Assembly: GCA_965226965.1 (NCBI GenBank)
Contig: OZ245715.1
Location: 1,674,001 to 1,738,000, forward strand
Direction of reading: 5' to 3'
Origin: Endoryza foliicola
Lineage (GTDB): Bacteria > Bacteroidota > Bacteroidia > Chitinophagales > Chitinophagaceae
Length of the DNA: 64,000 nt
Shown here: positions 12,429 through 21,591 of the stretch, one piece after another
How positions within the stretch are numbered: position 1 is the stretch's first letter
Layout: each line of letters starts with the position of its first letter
Notes under the pieces: model-generated
Databases searched by the model: none
What the model was told of the DNA's origin: nothing
What the model saw: the letters and a program-made list of their open reading frames with translations, nothing else
Program-made: the position numbers and the translations under genes

Positions 12429-15400
12429 ATGAGATCTCTATTCCTCTTCTGTTCACTGCTTGTGATCACTCTTCACCTAAACGCTCAAAAAAAGACAGCC
12501 TCGAGAAATGCCAATCCTCCAATCCCGAAATACGACTCCATTCTCGAATTGAAGAAGTGGAGAAACATTGGCCCCTTCCGAGGCGGAAGAGCCAACGCTA
12601 TTTCAGGGGTTTCCAATAATCCTCTTGTTTACTATACCGGCTACACCGGTGGAGGTGTTTGGAAAACAACCGACGGTGGTAAACATTGGATGAATGTGTC
12701 CGATGGATTCTTTAAAGTAGGTACCATCGGAGAAATAGCAGTAGCCCCTTCCGATCCTAACGTAATTTATGTTGGAACCGGAGAGCATGCAGTTAGAGGA
12801 GTAATGACCTCCTTCGGTGATGGAGTCTACAAGTCAACAGATGCCGGGAAAACTTGGAAAAATATCGGATTAACGAACTCTCGGCATATCGCAGATATTG
12901 TTATTCATCCTTCAAATCCAGATGTTGTACTCGTGGCAGCTCAGGGACCTGTTCACGGCACAACCAATGAACGTGGTATTTATAAAACAGTTGATGGTGG
13001 AAAAACTTGGAAGCAAGTTTTATACGTTGACTCAGCAACAGGTGCGAGTAGCCTCGTGGCCGACCCAACCAATCCTCGCATACTGTATGCCGCTACCTGG
13101 GATCATAAACGACTTCCTTGGAAAGTGATTAGCGGCGGACGTGGCTCTTCTTTATGGAAAAGCACCGATGGCGGCGAAACATGGAATAAGATCAATAATG
13201 GGTTACCCCCTTCTCTCGGTAAAATGGGAGTTTCAGTTTCAGCAGCCAGTCCGAATCGAATTTTTGCGATTGTTGAAACTGAAAAAGTAAAGTCGGGATT
13301 GTATCGATCCGATAATGGAGGTGAATCTTGGAGATTAATGTCCAACGACGCAAACATTACATCGCGCTCATGGTACTATATGGAAGTTTTTGCGGATCCT
13401 AAAAATGAGAATACAGTATATGTTCTCAATGCCCCTATGATGAAAAGTATCGATGGTGGCAAAACATTCAGTTTTGTTCCCATTGCTCACGGCGATACAC
13501 ACGATCTTTGGATCAATCCAAATGACCCCAATAATATCGCTTTAGCCGACGACGGAGGTGGACAGATTTCGTATGATGGCACCCGTAGTTGGAGTACTCT
13601 AATGAACCAACCCACTGCACAGATTTATCGAGTGAATGCCGATAATCGTTTTCCATATTGGGTATACGGCGGGCAACAAGACAATACTTCCTTAATGGTG
13701 AAAACCAGAAACAACAAACAAGGATTGGACGAGAAAGATTGGCTGACAGGACCCGGTTGTGAAAGTGCCTACATTGTTTTTGACCCTAATAACCCTATTG
13801 AGTTCTATGGTGGATGTTATCAGGGATACATCGAAGTATTGAATGGTAAAACCGGTGAGATAAAAGACATCCAAGCATACCCCTCACTCAACTTAGCGGT
13901 TGAACCTAAAAAAATGAAATACCGTTTCAATTGGAATGCGCCAATTGTTGCTTCTCCTCATGATCCCAAAACAATTTATCACGGCGGTAATGTTGTACTG
14001 AAAACTACTGACGGGGGCTTAAATTGGTCTGTAATAAGTCCTGACCTAACTAGAAACGATACTACTAAACAAGAACAAGGAGGAGGACCGCTTACAAACG
14101 AAGGAGCAGGTGGCGAAAACTACAACACCATTTATTACTTGATTGAATCTACATTAGAGAAAGGACAAATTTGGACCGGTAGCGATTGTGGTAAAATTTA
14201 CATAACCCGCGATGGTGGAAAAACATGGAACGATAAAACACCGGCAGGACTAGAAGAAAGTTTAATTCAATCTATTGAACTGTCTCCATTCGAAAATGGT
14301 ACAGCCTATGTTTCTGCAACAAGATATAAATTCAATGACTTCAAATCTTACACTTATAAAACTACTGATTTCGGAACCACTTGGACGCTTATAAACACCG
14401 GGGTTGCAGAAGATGATTTTATCAAAGTGATTCGAGAAGATAAAACAGTGAAGGACCTGTTGTATGCCGGAGCGGAAAGAGGTTTTTATATCTCATACAA
14501 TGGCGGAACAAATTGGTCAAAACTTCAGTTGAATTTACCCGTAGTACCCGTAACCGACTTAATCATTCACGATAATGACTTAATAGCAGCTACGGCAGGA
14601 CGCGCCTTTTGGATATTGGATGACCTAACTTTGATTCAACAAGCAAAGGAGATTACTGCTGAAAAGCAAATCAAATTGTGGGGCGCAAAACCTACTGTAC
14701 TTTATTCCGGAGCTCCGGAACTAGGTGGTGCCAATGAACAAGCGCTTGGTCAAAATCCATTAGAAGGAGTGACTATTTATTATCGCTTGCCTAAAATATC
14801 CGATTCAGCGAAATTGAGTTTACAAATTCAAGATGTTAACGGTAAAACAGTAAGATCTTATTCCAACAAAAAAGATTTGTCGTACAAACCTTTTCCGGGT
14901 GGCCCACCTCCTGCAGTTGTAATGAGTTCAACTGAGGGTTTGAATGCATTAACCTGGGATTTTAGAGCTGATATGATCAGCCCCGCAATTACCGATGCCT
15001 TTGTTTATGGCGACTATTCTGGTTATTTATTGAAGCCCGGGAAATACAAAGCTGTTTTGAAGCTTGATTCGCTTTCAACTGAAGTAGGCATCGAAGTAAA
15101 ACAAGATCCCAATATATCAGCTACTGAGGCAGATTGGAATGAGCAACAAGCGCTGTTAGAAGATATTCAGCAGTCAATTAAATCAATGCACAGTGCTGTA
15201 AATAAACTGAGATCTGTAAAAAAACAAATTCTGTTTATTAGTGATAATTTGAAAGAAAAGGCTGATTACAAAGCTGTGGTTGATTCAGGAAAATCAATCA
15301 TTAAACTGTTGGAAGCATGGGAGTCAAATATTGTTGAAAGCAGACAAAAGAACTTCCAAGATGTGATCAACTGGCCAAGCAAATTAAATGCTGAATTTTT

Positions 15401-15584
15401 TAACCTAAAGACACTGGTGAATGTATCTGACCCTAGAGTGACAGGTGGTGCGAAAACACGTTTGAAAGACTTGAAACAAGAATGGGCGAAGTATGAAAAG
15501 GAGATGAATGAAGTGCTTTTAACAAAGATCAAGGAATTCCAAAGCTATTATCAATCAAAAGGAGTACCTGTTTTGGTGTTCTAA
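12429..15584 (+). CDS. Large secreted Asp-box (sortilin/VPS10-like, BNR) propeller protein
   Basis: A 1051-residue protein with a signal peptide (LFLFCSLLVITLHLNAQ). About 11 Asp-box motifs (S/T-x-D-x-G-x-T-W) are spread over residues 65-720, for example STDAGKTW, TVDGGKTW, STDGGETW, SDNGGESW and TRDGGKTW. This indicates one or two large beta-propellers of the sortilin/glycosyl-hydrolase-like class. The C-terminal third contains a beta domain and a helical end. Such proteins are common in Bacteroidota and are often annotated as glycosyl hydrolases without proof. Hydrolase residues were not identified, so binding or scaffold roles are equally possible. An earlier in-frame start would lie inside the rRNA terminator and a CT-rich tract and is rejected. 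Confidence 0.85.
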   Translation: MRSLFLFCSLLVITLHLNAQKKTASRNANPPIPKYDSILELKKWRNIGPFRGGRANAISGVSNNPLVYYTGYTGGGVWKTTDGGKHWMNVSDGFFKVGTIGEIAVAPSDPNVIYVGTGEHAVRGVMTSFGDGVYKSTDAGKTWKNIGLTNSRHIADIVIHPSNPDVVLVAAQGPVHGTTNERGIYKTVDGGKTWKQVLYVDSATGASSLVADPTNPRILYAATWDHKRLPWKVISGGRGSSLWKSTDGGETWNKINNGLPPSLGKMGVSVSAASPNRIFAIVETEKVKSGLYRSDNGGESWRLMSNDANITSRSWYYMEVFADPKNENTVYVLNAPMMKSIDGGKTFSFVPIAHGDTHDLWINPNDPNNIALADDGGGQISYDGTRSWSTLMNQPTAQIYRVNADNRFPYWVYGGQQDNTSLMVKTRNNKQGLDEKDWLTGPGCESAYIVFDPNNPIEFYGGCYQGYIEVLNGKTGEIKDIQAYPSLNLAVEPKKMKYRFNWNAPIVASPHDPKTIYHGGNVVLKTTDGGLNWSVISPDLTRNDTTKQEQGGGPLTNEGAGGENYNTIYYLIESTLEKGQIWTGSDCGKIYITRDGGKTWNDKTPAGLEESLIQSIELSPFENGTAYVSATRYKFNDFKSYTYKTTDFGTTWTLINTGVAEDDFIKVIREDKTVKDLLYAGAERGFYISYNGGTNWSKLQLNLPVVPVTDLIIHDNDLIAATAGRAFWILDDLTLIQQAKEITAEKQIKLWGAKPTVLYSGAPELGGANEQALGQNPLEGVTIYYRLPKISDSAKLSLQIQDVNGKTVRSYSNKKDLSYKPFPGGPPPAVVMSSTEGLNALTWDFRADMISPAITDAFVYGDYSGYLLKPGKYKAVLKLDSLSTEVGIEVKQDPNISATEADWNEQQALLEDIQQSIKSMHSAVNKLRSVKKQILFISDNLKEKADYKAVVDSGKSIIKLLEAWESNIVESRQKNFQDVINWPSKLNAEFFNLKTLVNVSDPRVTGGAKTRLKDLKQEWAKYEKEMNEVLLTKIKEFQSYYQSKGVPVLVF

Positions 15585-15606
15585 CGAATTAGATATATAA
15601 TCGAAA

Positions 15607-15644
15607 TGAAGGGATATAAATCGACCGTGGTTTATATCCCTTCA
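15607..15644 (+). terminator. Probable terminator hairpin after the Asp-box gene
   Basis: A perfect 14-bp inverted repeat (TGAAGGGATATAAA with TTTATATCCCTTCA) has a 10-nt loop. No strong T-run follows (CTGTTTAAA), so it is a weaker intrinsic terminator or an operator for the next gene. Confidence 0.55.
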
Positions 15645-15663
15645 CTGTTTAAATGCGATCGCG

Positions 15664-15671
15664 TATATTTG
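15664..15671 (+). promoter_or_regulatory. -7 promoter box upstream of apbE
   Basis: TATATTTG fits TAnnTTTG and lies 67 bp before the TTG start. The -33 region is not convincing. Confidence 0.4.
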
Positions 15672-15738
15672 AAAGCAGTTCAATTAATTCGAAACGAATT
15701 GACAATACATTCATTTTTTCACCGTAACACTCGTTTAC

Positions 15739-16755
15739 TTGCGCAAATATCTAAGCTGGCTCTTCTTGATTTTTCTAGGTGTTACTACTTCTTTTCAAAC
15801 ATTACAAGAGGAGTGGAATGAGTATAAGTGTTCCGGAAAAGCGCAAGGAACTTCCTACTCCATTATTTATTATCACACAGGTCTTGCGGTAACACAATTT
15901 GAAGTTGATAGCATTTTTCAAGAAATCGACAACTCCCTTTCTGTATACAATCCGCGTTCTTTAATTAGCAAGTTCAATGAAAGTACAAAGGGCCTCGAAG
16001 TAGATGCTCATCTTTTCAATATATACCGATACTCACTTCAAATTAACAAAGCTACCGGTGGAATTAGCGACCTCACGATTGGACCCATTACAGCAGCTTG
16101 GGGCTTGGCTTCGAAAAAAATGACCAATCCACCTTCGGCAAGTGAAACTAAGAAGCTGATGACATGTGTTGGTATGGATAAAATTTCATTGAAAGGAAAC
16201 TTACTTATTAAGAAAAAGTCTTGTGTTAAGTTAGATCCCAATGGTATCGCTCAAGGTTATACGGTAGATGTATTGGCTAATTTCTTTCTGAAGAAAGGAA
16301 TTGAAAATTTTCTAATAGAAGTGGGAGGGGAAACGCGATGGAAGGGTAAGAAAATGACCTCCAATAAACCTTTTATTTTAGCCTTGGAATCTATTGATAG
16401 TGATGGTTGGGAAATACAATACAAGAAAGTTGAATTGCAAGGAGAAGGTGCTATCACTACCAGTGGTAATTATCGAAAGTTTAAAGAATCGGCGGGAAAG
16501 CTCCGTTCGCACGCCTTCGATGCTAGAACCGGACAGCAGTCGAATAATGAGCTGATCGCTGTTACTTTAATGGCGAAGGATGCGACTACAGCGGATGGCT
16601 ACGATAATGCAGTGTTAGCAATGGGACTAAAACAGGCACTGAAATTTCTAAAAACTCATACTTATTTGTCTGCTCGGTTGATTTACACAACCAGAGATGG
16701 CCTCGTTTCAGATACACTTGTGAATCGGTTTCCCGAACCATTGGCGAACCACTGA
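15739..16755 (+). CDS. apbE: FAD:protein FMN transferase (ApbE family)
   Basis: A 338-residue protein that attaches FMN covalently to threonine or serine of target flavoproteins. ApbE landmarks are GKAQGTSYSI, SVYNPRSLISKFN, TIGPITAAWGL, KLDPNGIAQGYTVD, a GGETR turn and the metal-site region TTADGYDNAVLAMG near the C-terminus. The N-terminus is a hydrophobic anchor or signal (YLSWLFLIFLGVTTSF), so it works outside the cytoplasm. No ATG fits. The frame begins at TTG 15739, and the only alternative upstream is an ATT. No flavoprotein partner is adjacent. Confidence 0.9.
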   Translation: MRKYLSWLFLIFLGVTTSFQTLQEEWNEYKCSGKAQGTSYSIIYYHTGLAVTQFEVDSIFQEIDNSLSVYNPRSLISKFNESTKGLEVDAHLFNIYRYSLQINKATGGISDLTIGPITAAWGLASKKMTNPPSASETKKLMTCVGMDKISLKGNLLIKKKSCVKLDPNGIAQGYTVDVLANFFLKKGIENFLIEVGGETRWKGKKMTSNKPFILALESIDSDGWEIQYKKVELQGEGAITTSGNYRKFKESAGKLRSHAFDARTGQQSNNELIAVTLMAKDATTADGYDNAVLAMGLKQALKFLKTHTYLSARLIYTTRDGLVSDTLVNRFPEPLANH

Positions 16756-16762
16756 TTTTGTT

Positions 16763-16770
16763 TAGATTTG
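16763..16770 (+). promoter_or_regulatory. -7 promoter box upstream of the lipid kinase gene
   Basis: TAGATTTG fits TAnnTTTG, with TTGG at 16741-16744 as a -33 box (18-bp spacer). It overlaps the 5'-most TTG of the frame (16768), so translation should begin at the TTG at 16789. Confidence 0.5.
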
Positions 16771-16788
16771 GCTTACAAACTTATTCTA

Positions 16789-17634
16789 TTGTCTAGACGA
16801 ATTGCCATAGTGTTGAATCAATATGCGGGTAGCGGTCGCTCGGTTGCATATGCTCAAGAACTCCATCAGAAATTGACAGACAAAGGGGTTATGTCAACCA
16901 TTATCCCTTCTCCTTGGCCCGATTCATTAAAGGAATTCTCCGAAGCCTGGATTGTTGGCGGCGATGGCACGATCAATGTTTTCTTAAATCAATATCCTGA
17001 TATTGGTATACCGCTTATGATTCATAAAGGGGGATCGGGAAACGATTTTTTTGATTTATTGTATCACGATGCCAATTTGGATGCCATGTTGGAAATTGGT
17101 TTGAAAGGGGCTACCAAGCGAATTGATGCAGGCCTTTGTAATGGTCGGATATTTGTAAATGGAGTGGGAGCAGGCTTTGAAGGATGGGTGGCGAAAACAC
17201 TGATTTCAAAAAATAAGAAAGTAGGTATTGCTGCTTACTGGTGGACTGTGATCAGAGGAATATTTACGTTTAAGGAAAACTATTACGAACTAAGCGGGGC
17301 TAACGTAAATTACAAAGGAAAAGCTTTGCTTCTTGATATCATGAACGGATATCGAGCCGGTGGAGGTTTTCAAATTGCCCCAGGAAACAAACCCGACGAC
17401 GGCTTATTTTGCTGGGTGATTATGAAACCAACCGGACTCGTCGGCAGGTTCATCAATCTTCCTAAAGTGGAGAAGGGAATCCATTTTAATTCATCCAATT
17501 TCATTCATGGATTTGGAAATGTGTTCACTCTTTCCAGTAATGAAACCATTCACTATCATACCGATGGTGAATATTTTCAAGCCCAGCAATTACAAATAAC
17601 ATTGACCCCCGGCAGATATCTTTTTATTTGTTAA
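16789..17634 (+). CDS. Diacylglycerol/lipid kinase family protein
   Basis: About 281 residues from TTG 16789 (SRRIAIVLNQYAGSG). The nucleotide-binding motif GGDGTINVFLNQ and the motif GGSGNDFF are those of the DAGK catalytic fold (YegS/BmrU-like). The enzyme phosphorylates a lipid such as diacylglycerol or another long-chain alcohol, but the substrate cannot be told from the sequence. The C-terminal half has the expected beta-sandwich motif GGGFQIAPGNKPDDGLF. Its stop codon overlaps that of the convergent aldo/keto reductase gene in the palindrome TTAA. Confidence 0.88.
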   Translation: MSRRIAIVLNQYAGSGRSVAYAQELHQKLTDKGVMSTIIPSPWPDSLKEFSEAWIVGGDGTINVFLNQYPDIGIPLMIHKGGSGNDFFDLLYHDANLDAMLEIGLKGATKRIDAGLCNGRIFVNGVGAGFEGWVAKTLISKNKKVGIAAYWWTVIRGIFTFKENYYELSGANVNYKGKALLLDIMNGYRAGGGFQIAPGNKPDDGLFCWVIMKPTGLVGRFINLPKVEKGIHFNSSNFIHGFGNVFTLSSNETIHYHTDGEYFQAQQLQITLTPGRYLFIC

Positions 17635-18518
17635 GCCACTTCTTGACCCAAGGATGCTTGCCAAAGCTTAAACCAATCTTCTCGATCCATTATAACTTTA
17701 CTCGCTTTTAAAGCGCCCTGAATGCGCTCCACTTTTGATGTACCCAATACAGGAACAATGCCGGAAGGATGTTGACAGAGCCAAGCAATCAATAATTCAT
17801 CTAAGGATAGCTGGTACTTTTCTTGCAAAGAAATGGCTGCTTCTTTTATGCGCTTTGTTTCGTCATCCGGATTTTCTGAGAATAACAAACCGCCTCCAAG
17901 TGGACTCCAAGCCGTTGGAATGATATTTTTTTCAAGACAAATATCTAAAGTGCCGTCAATAAAGGGCTCTCGATGTAAAATAGAAGCTTCTATTTGATTG
18001 GTCGCCAATGGAAATCGGCTGTGCATCATAGTGAACTGTGAAGGCGTAAAGTTTGATACGCCGAAGTGAAGCACTTTACCGCTGTTTCTCAACTGACTAA
18101 AAGCTTCAGCTACTTCATCGGGGTGTAGAAGGGGATCAGGACGATGAATCAATAGCAAATCAATATAGTCGGTCTGCAAGTTTTTCAGTGATTGTTCTGC
18201 AGAAGTGATGATATGTTTTTTTGAAGCGTCATATGATTTGATTTCATGTGAAGGGCGATTCGGTGTGATCATTCTGATACCACATTTGGTGATCAGTTGA
18301 ATCTTTTCACGAAGATGTGGTACTCGTTTCAGTGCGGCACCAAATTCGGCTTCGGTTGTATAATGTCCGTAGATATCGGCATGATCAATAGTAGTTACTC
18401 CTAGTTCAACACATTTTTCGAGGATACTTAGGTATTCTTGGGTGTTAAAGGCTGAACCCCAAATACCCCATTTCATGGCACCGGCAATTACGGGACTGAG
18501 TTGAATGGATGCGCTCAT
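17631..18518 (-). CDS. Aldo/keto reductase (YdhF-like)
   Basis: A 295-residue NADPH-dependent oxidoreductase with a TIM barrel. The catalytic tetrad is seen as Asp and Tyr in TIDHADIYG, Lys in LITKCG and His in LLIHRPDPL. GVSNF and VPVLGTSKVERI (NADP binding) are also present. The overall pattern (GAMKWGIWG start, GHYTTEAEFGAAL) matches the YdhF subgroup. The physiological substrate is unknown. It has its own upstream region that faces the repeat array. Confidence 0.9.
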   Translation of the reverse strand: MSASIQLSPVIAGAMKWGIWGSAFNTQEYLSILEKCVELGVTTIDHADIYGHYTTEAEFGAALKRVPHLREKIQLITKCGIRMITPNRPSHEIKSYDASKKHIITSAEQSLKNLQTDYIDLLLIHRPDPLLHPDEVAEAFSQLRNSGKVLHFGVSNFTPSQFTMMHSRFPLATNQIEASILHREPFIDGTLDICLEKNIIPTAWSPLGGGLLFSENPDDETKRIKEAAISLQEKYQLSLDELLIAWLCQHPSGIVPVLGTSKVERIQGALKASKVIMDREDWFKLWQASLGQEVA

Positions 18519-18572
18519 AGTACAAGCATTTGATTGGTTAGAATAGAGTGCTAAAATAGCGGAAAGAGAATT

Positions 18573-18612
18573 AATAAGTAATAAATAAAAATTAGGAATT
18601 AAAAATTAATAA
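18573..18612. repeat. AT-rich dispersed repeat (TTAGGAATTAA type)
   Basis: AATTAGGAATTAAAAATTAA is nearly the reverse complement of the sequence at 22237-22266. Both are short intergenic copies of the same word. The rest of 18519-18840 shows nothing recognisable. Confidence 0.5.
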
Positions 18613-18839
18613 TTGGGGTTCTTTGGTTGGGCGGATGTGGTCAGGTTAAAAAGACAGCATTTGTTTCTTTAATAGTCTTTAAATAAATGTTCGCTGAAAC
18701 TGTACATCAGATAAAATAGAGAAGTGATGTGAAGGGTGCGCTGCTTTTTCTGCATTAGTATTGTTTACAAGGCAATTCTACTCTCTGTTCTCGTTAATCA
18801 CGCAAATTGCTAGATAGCTCGGTTGCAACAACAATTCAA

Positions 18840-20110
18840 GCGTTTCCTAGAACCCCGTGTTGTGTATCATATTGGTAGCAACAGGGATTAAAGAATCACC
18901 TACTACCCCGAAGAGGTTTGCACATTGGCAGCAACAGTGTTTCAAGCGTATCCCACAACTCTTTGGTAGATTTCAGATTGGTAGCAATAAAGTTTCAAGA
19001 GTGTTTTACAACCCCGAAGGGGGTTGCCGCTTGGTAGCAACAAAGTAGCAAGCGTGTTATACAACCCCGAAGTGGGTTGCACATATTGGTTACAATAAAG
19101 TTTCAAGCATGTCCTAATACCCCAAAGAGGGTTTCACATTGGTAGCAACAGTGTTTCAAGTGTGCATTTCAACCCCAAAGAGGGTTACAGATTGGTAGTA
19201 ATAATGTTTCAAGAGTGTTTTACAACCCCGAAGGGGGTTGCCGCTTGGTAGCAATAAAGTAGCAAGCGTGTTATACAACCCCGAAGTGGGTTGCACATAT
19301 TGGTTACAATAAAGTTTCAAGCATGTCCTAATACCCCAAAGAGGGTTTCACATTGGTAGCAACAGTGTTTCAAGCGTGCCCTACAGCCCTAAAGTGGTTT
19401 GCACATGGGTAGCAACAGTGTTTCAAGTCTGTCCCACAAACCCATAGCGGGTTGCACATTGGTAGCAATAGAATTGCAAGTGTGCCTTTCAACCCTGAAG
19501 AGGGTTGCACATATTGGTTGTAATAAAGTTTCAAGAGTGTTATACCACCCCGAAGAGGGGGGCACATTGGCAGCAACAGTGTTTCAAGTCTGTCCCACAA
19601 ACCCATAGCGGGTTGCACATTGGTAGCAATAGAATTGCAAGTGTGCCTTTCAACCCTGAAGAGGGTTGCACATATTGATTGTAATATAGTTCAAGCGTGT
19701 TATATTACCCCGAAGAGGTTTGCACATTGCTAGCAACAGTGTTTCAAGCGAGCCCTGCAATTTGGTATTGGGTTGCAGATTGGTATCAACATGATTTCAA
19801 TTTTGTCCAACAACCCTACGGTGTGTTGCTCATATTGGTAGCTGTAGAATTTCAAGCAGGCCCACAACCCCGAAGTTGTTTGCAGTTTGGCAACAACAGT
19901 GATTCATGCATGCCCTATAACCTCATAGAGGGTTGCACATTGGTAGCAATAAAGTGGCAAGCGTGTTATACAACCCCGAAGTGGGCTGCTCATTGGTAGC
20001 AACGGTGTTTCAAGCGTGCCTTACAACCCCGAAGAGGGTTGCAGATTGGTAGCAATAAAATGGCAAGCGTGTTATACAACCCCGAAGTGGGTTGCACCTA
20101 TTGGTAGGTT
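18840..20110. repeat. Satellite-like array of about 24 palindrome-bearing units
   Basis: About 24 degenerate units with a 53-54 bp period fill this gene-free region. The consensus unit runs through the palindrome CAACCCCGAAGNGGGTTG, then CACATTGGTAGCAACA, then GTGTTTCAAGCGTG. ATTGGTAGCAA-like words occur near 18871, 18925, 18978, 19031, 19087, 19138, 19192, 19246 and so on to 20100. Longer blocks are duplicated: 18992-19160 recurs at 19206-19374 and 19411-19516 at about 19572-19678. Short open frames inside the array are by-products of the repeat and not genes. Confidence 0.92.
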
Positions 20111-20119
20111 GTAACGAAA

Positions 20120-20151
20120 CAAAAAATCCTTCTGATTGCTCAGAAGGATTT
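20120..20151 (-). terminator. Terminator of the RRM protein gene
   Basis: A perfect 12-bp stem (AAATCCTTCTGA with TCAGAAGGATTT) with a 4-nt loop is followed on the minus strand by a run of Ts. Confidence 0.88.
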
Positions 20152-20176
20152 AGTAAATATTGTTTATCGGGAAGAA

Positions 20177-20566
20177 TTAGAAATCTCTGCCTCTGTCGCG
20201 ATTGAAACCACCGCCACGGTCGCCACGATCGCGGTTGAATCCGCCGCCGCCGCCGCCTTTGCGATAGCCACCGCCACCGCCGCCGAAGCTTCTTTTCTTG
20301 AAACCTCCGCCACCACCACCTTGTGGTTTTGGTTGAGCTTCATTCACGATGATTTTACGACCCATTACTTCTGATTCGTAAAGGCTGGTTAAAGCATTTT
20401 GAGCTTCGCTGTCTTCGGGCATTTCTACGAAACCGAAGCCTTTGCTGCGTCCGCTTACTTTGTCCTTAACAATTTTAGCTGAAGTAACTGAGCCATACTG
20501 CTCAAACAGGGCCTGAAGATCCTCATCGGTCATTTGCCAGGAGAGGTTCCCTACATAAATGTTCAT
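20177..20566 (-). CDS. RRM-domain RNA-binding protein with Gly/Arg-rich tail
   Basis: A 129-residue protein. One RNA recognition motif spans residues 1-80, with RNP2 as IYVGNL (3-8) and RNP1 as KGFGFVEM (42-49). The tail from about residue 83 is made of glycine runs with FKKRSF, YRKG and repeated FNRDRGxRGG (RGG-like). Bacterial proteins of this type are often cold- or stress-related RNA chaperones, which is inference here. The start is the ATG at 20566 rather than the TTG two codons earlier. The 290-bp region upstream (20567-20860) holds an AT-rich leader and no other gene. Confidence 0.93.
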   Translation of the reverse strand: MNIYVGNLSWQMTDEDLQALFEQYGSVTSAKIVKDKVSGRSKGFGFVEMPEDSEAQNALTSLYESEVMGRKIIVNEAQPKPQGGGGGGFKKRSFGGGGGGYRKGGGGGGFNRDRGDRGGGFNRDRGRDF

Positions 20567-20814
20567 TGTCAAAAAAAATTTTAATGTTCTGAAAACCGGT
20601 TAAACGACGATAGTTACTGCAATGAACTGAGATACCAAGTAAGGGTAAGACGCTTCAGAACATGAGAACTAAGTACATTATCCTCTATGAAGATAAAGGA
20701 TAAATTCTGGGAAAACAATAAAAATTCCTTTTTTACAAACAAAAAAGCATCAGAAAGGCGGAAAAATAGGGGTTTTTTGAGCCAACTCAATCGTTTGACT
20801 TGTGGACGGGCACG

Positions 20815-20839
20815 AAAAAAGCCCCCAATTGGGGGCTTT
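20815..20839 (-). terminator. Terminator of the rpsF-rpsR-rplI operon
   Basis: The stem AAAGCCCCC/GGGGGCTTT has an AATT loop and is followed on the minus strand by a T-run. Confidence 0.9.
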
Positions 20840-20861
20840 AGGTATCTTTTGTAGACTTCGC

Positions 20862-21308
20862 TTATTCAGCAACAACTTCGAAAGCAACTTCTGTTGAGCG
20901 GCCATTACCGAAATCGATAGTAGCTTTATAAGAACCCAACTCTTTTACTTCATCAGCGATAGAGATCTTTCTGCGATCGATCTCATATCCTTTTTGCTCA
21001 CGAATAGCGCGGCTAATTTGCAATGATGTAACGCTACCGAAGATTTTGCCGGATGTACCGGTTTTAGCACCCAATTTCAACGCACCATCATTCAGTTTAG
21101 CAATAACTTCAGTGATAGCGGCCAACATTTGGTCTTCTTTTTTCTTCAGTTGCTTTCTTCTTTCTTCCAATTGTTTCAAGTTAGAAGGACTAGCTTCTAC
21201 AGCGAAACGCTGAGGAATCAGAAAATTGCGCGCGTAGCCATTACGAACTTTTACTACCTCGTGGGCAGCGCCTAAATTGTCTACGTCTTGAATTAAGATA
21301 ATTTCCAT
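20862..21308 (-). CDS. rplI: 50S ribosomal protein L9
   Basis: A 148-residue protein with the L9 N-terminal signature VDNLGAAHEVVKVRNGYARNFL (broken by normal variation), a long connecting helix (LKQLEERRKQLKKKEDQ) and a C-terminal domain. It is the last gene of the rpsF-rpsR-rplI operon, 13 nt after rpsR. L9 binds 23S rRNA at the base of the L1 stalk. Confidence 0.97.
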   Translation of the reverse strand: MEIILIQDVDNLGAAHEVVKVRNGYARNFLIPQRFAVEASPSNLKQLEERRKQLKKKEDQMLAAITEVIAKLNDGALKLGAKTGTSGKIFGSVTSLQISRAIREQKGYEIDRRKISIADEVKELGSYKATIDFGNGRSTEVAFEVVAE

Positions 21309-21321
21309 GATGTATCCCTCC

Positions 21322-21588
21322 TTACTTTAAAAGATCAGTTACATAAGGCAATAACGCCATCTGACGGGCTTTTTTAACAGCCTGCGCCACTTTACGCTGG
21401 AACTTCAAAGAGTTACCAGTGATACGACGGGGTAATAACTTGCCTTGTTCGTTAAGGAATTTTTTCAGGAACTCAGCATCTTTATAGTCGATATAACGAA
21501 TGCCCATCTTCTTGAAGCGACAATACTTCTTACGAGGTTTCTCCGTTTTTATCGCGGTCAGATACTTAATTTCATTTGCCTTTGCCAT
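21322..21588 (-). CDS. rpsR: 30S ribosomal protein S18
   Basis: An 88-residue protein with the S18 pattern YIDYKDAEFLKKFLNEQGK, LPRRITGNSLKFQRKV and AQAVKKARQMALLPY. It begins 3 nt after rpsF and is translationally close to it. No ssb gene is interposed, unlike in many Proteobacteria and Firmicutes. Confidence 0.97.
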   Translation of the reverse strand: MAKANEIKYLTAIKTEKPRKKYCRFKKMGIRYIDYKDAEFLKKFLNEQGKLLPRRITGNSLKFQRKVAQAVKKARQMALLPYVTDLLK

Positions 21589-21591
21589 AAA

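Noticed and set aside
19370..19999. Short open frames inside the satellite array on both strands
   Set aside because: They follow the repeat periodicity, overlap on opposite strands and encode no recognisable protein.
18840..20110. CRISPR array
   Set aside because: Units are degenerate along their whole length, there are no unique spacers between exact repeats, the period varies, and no cas genes are nearby.
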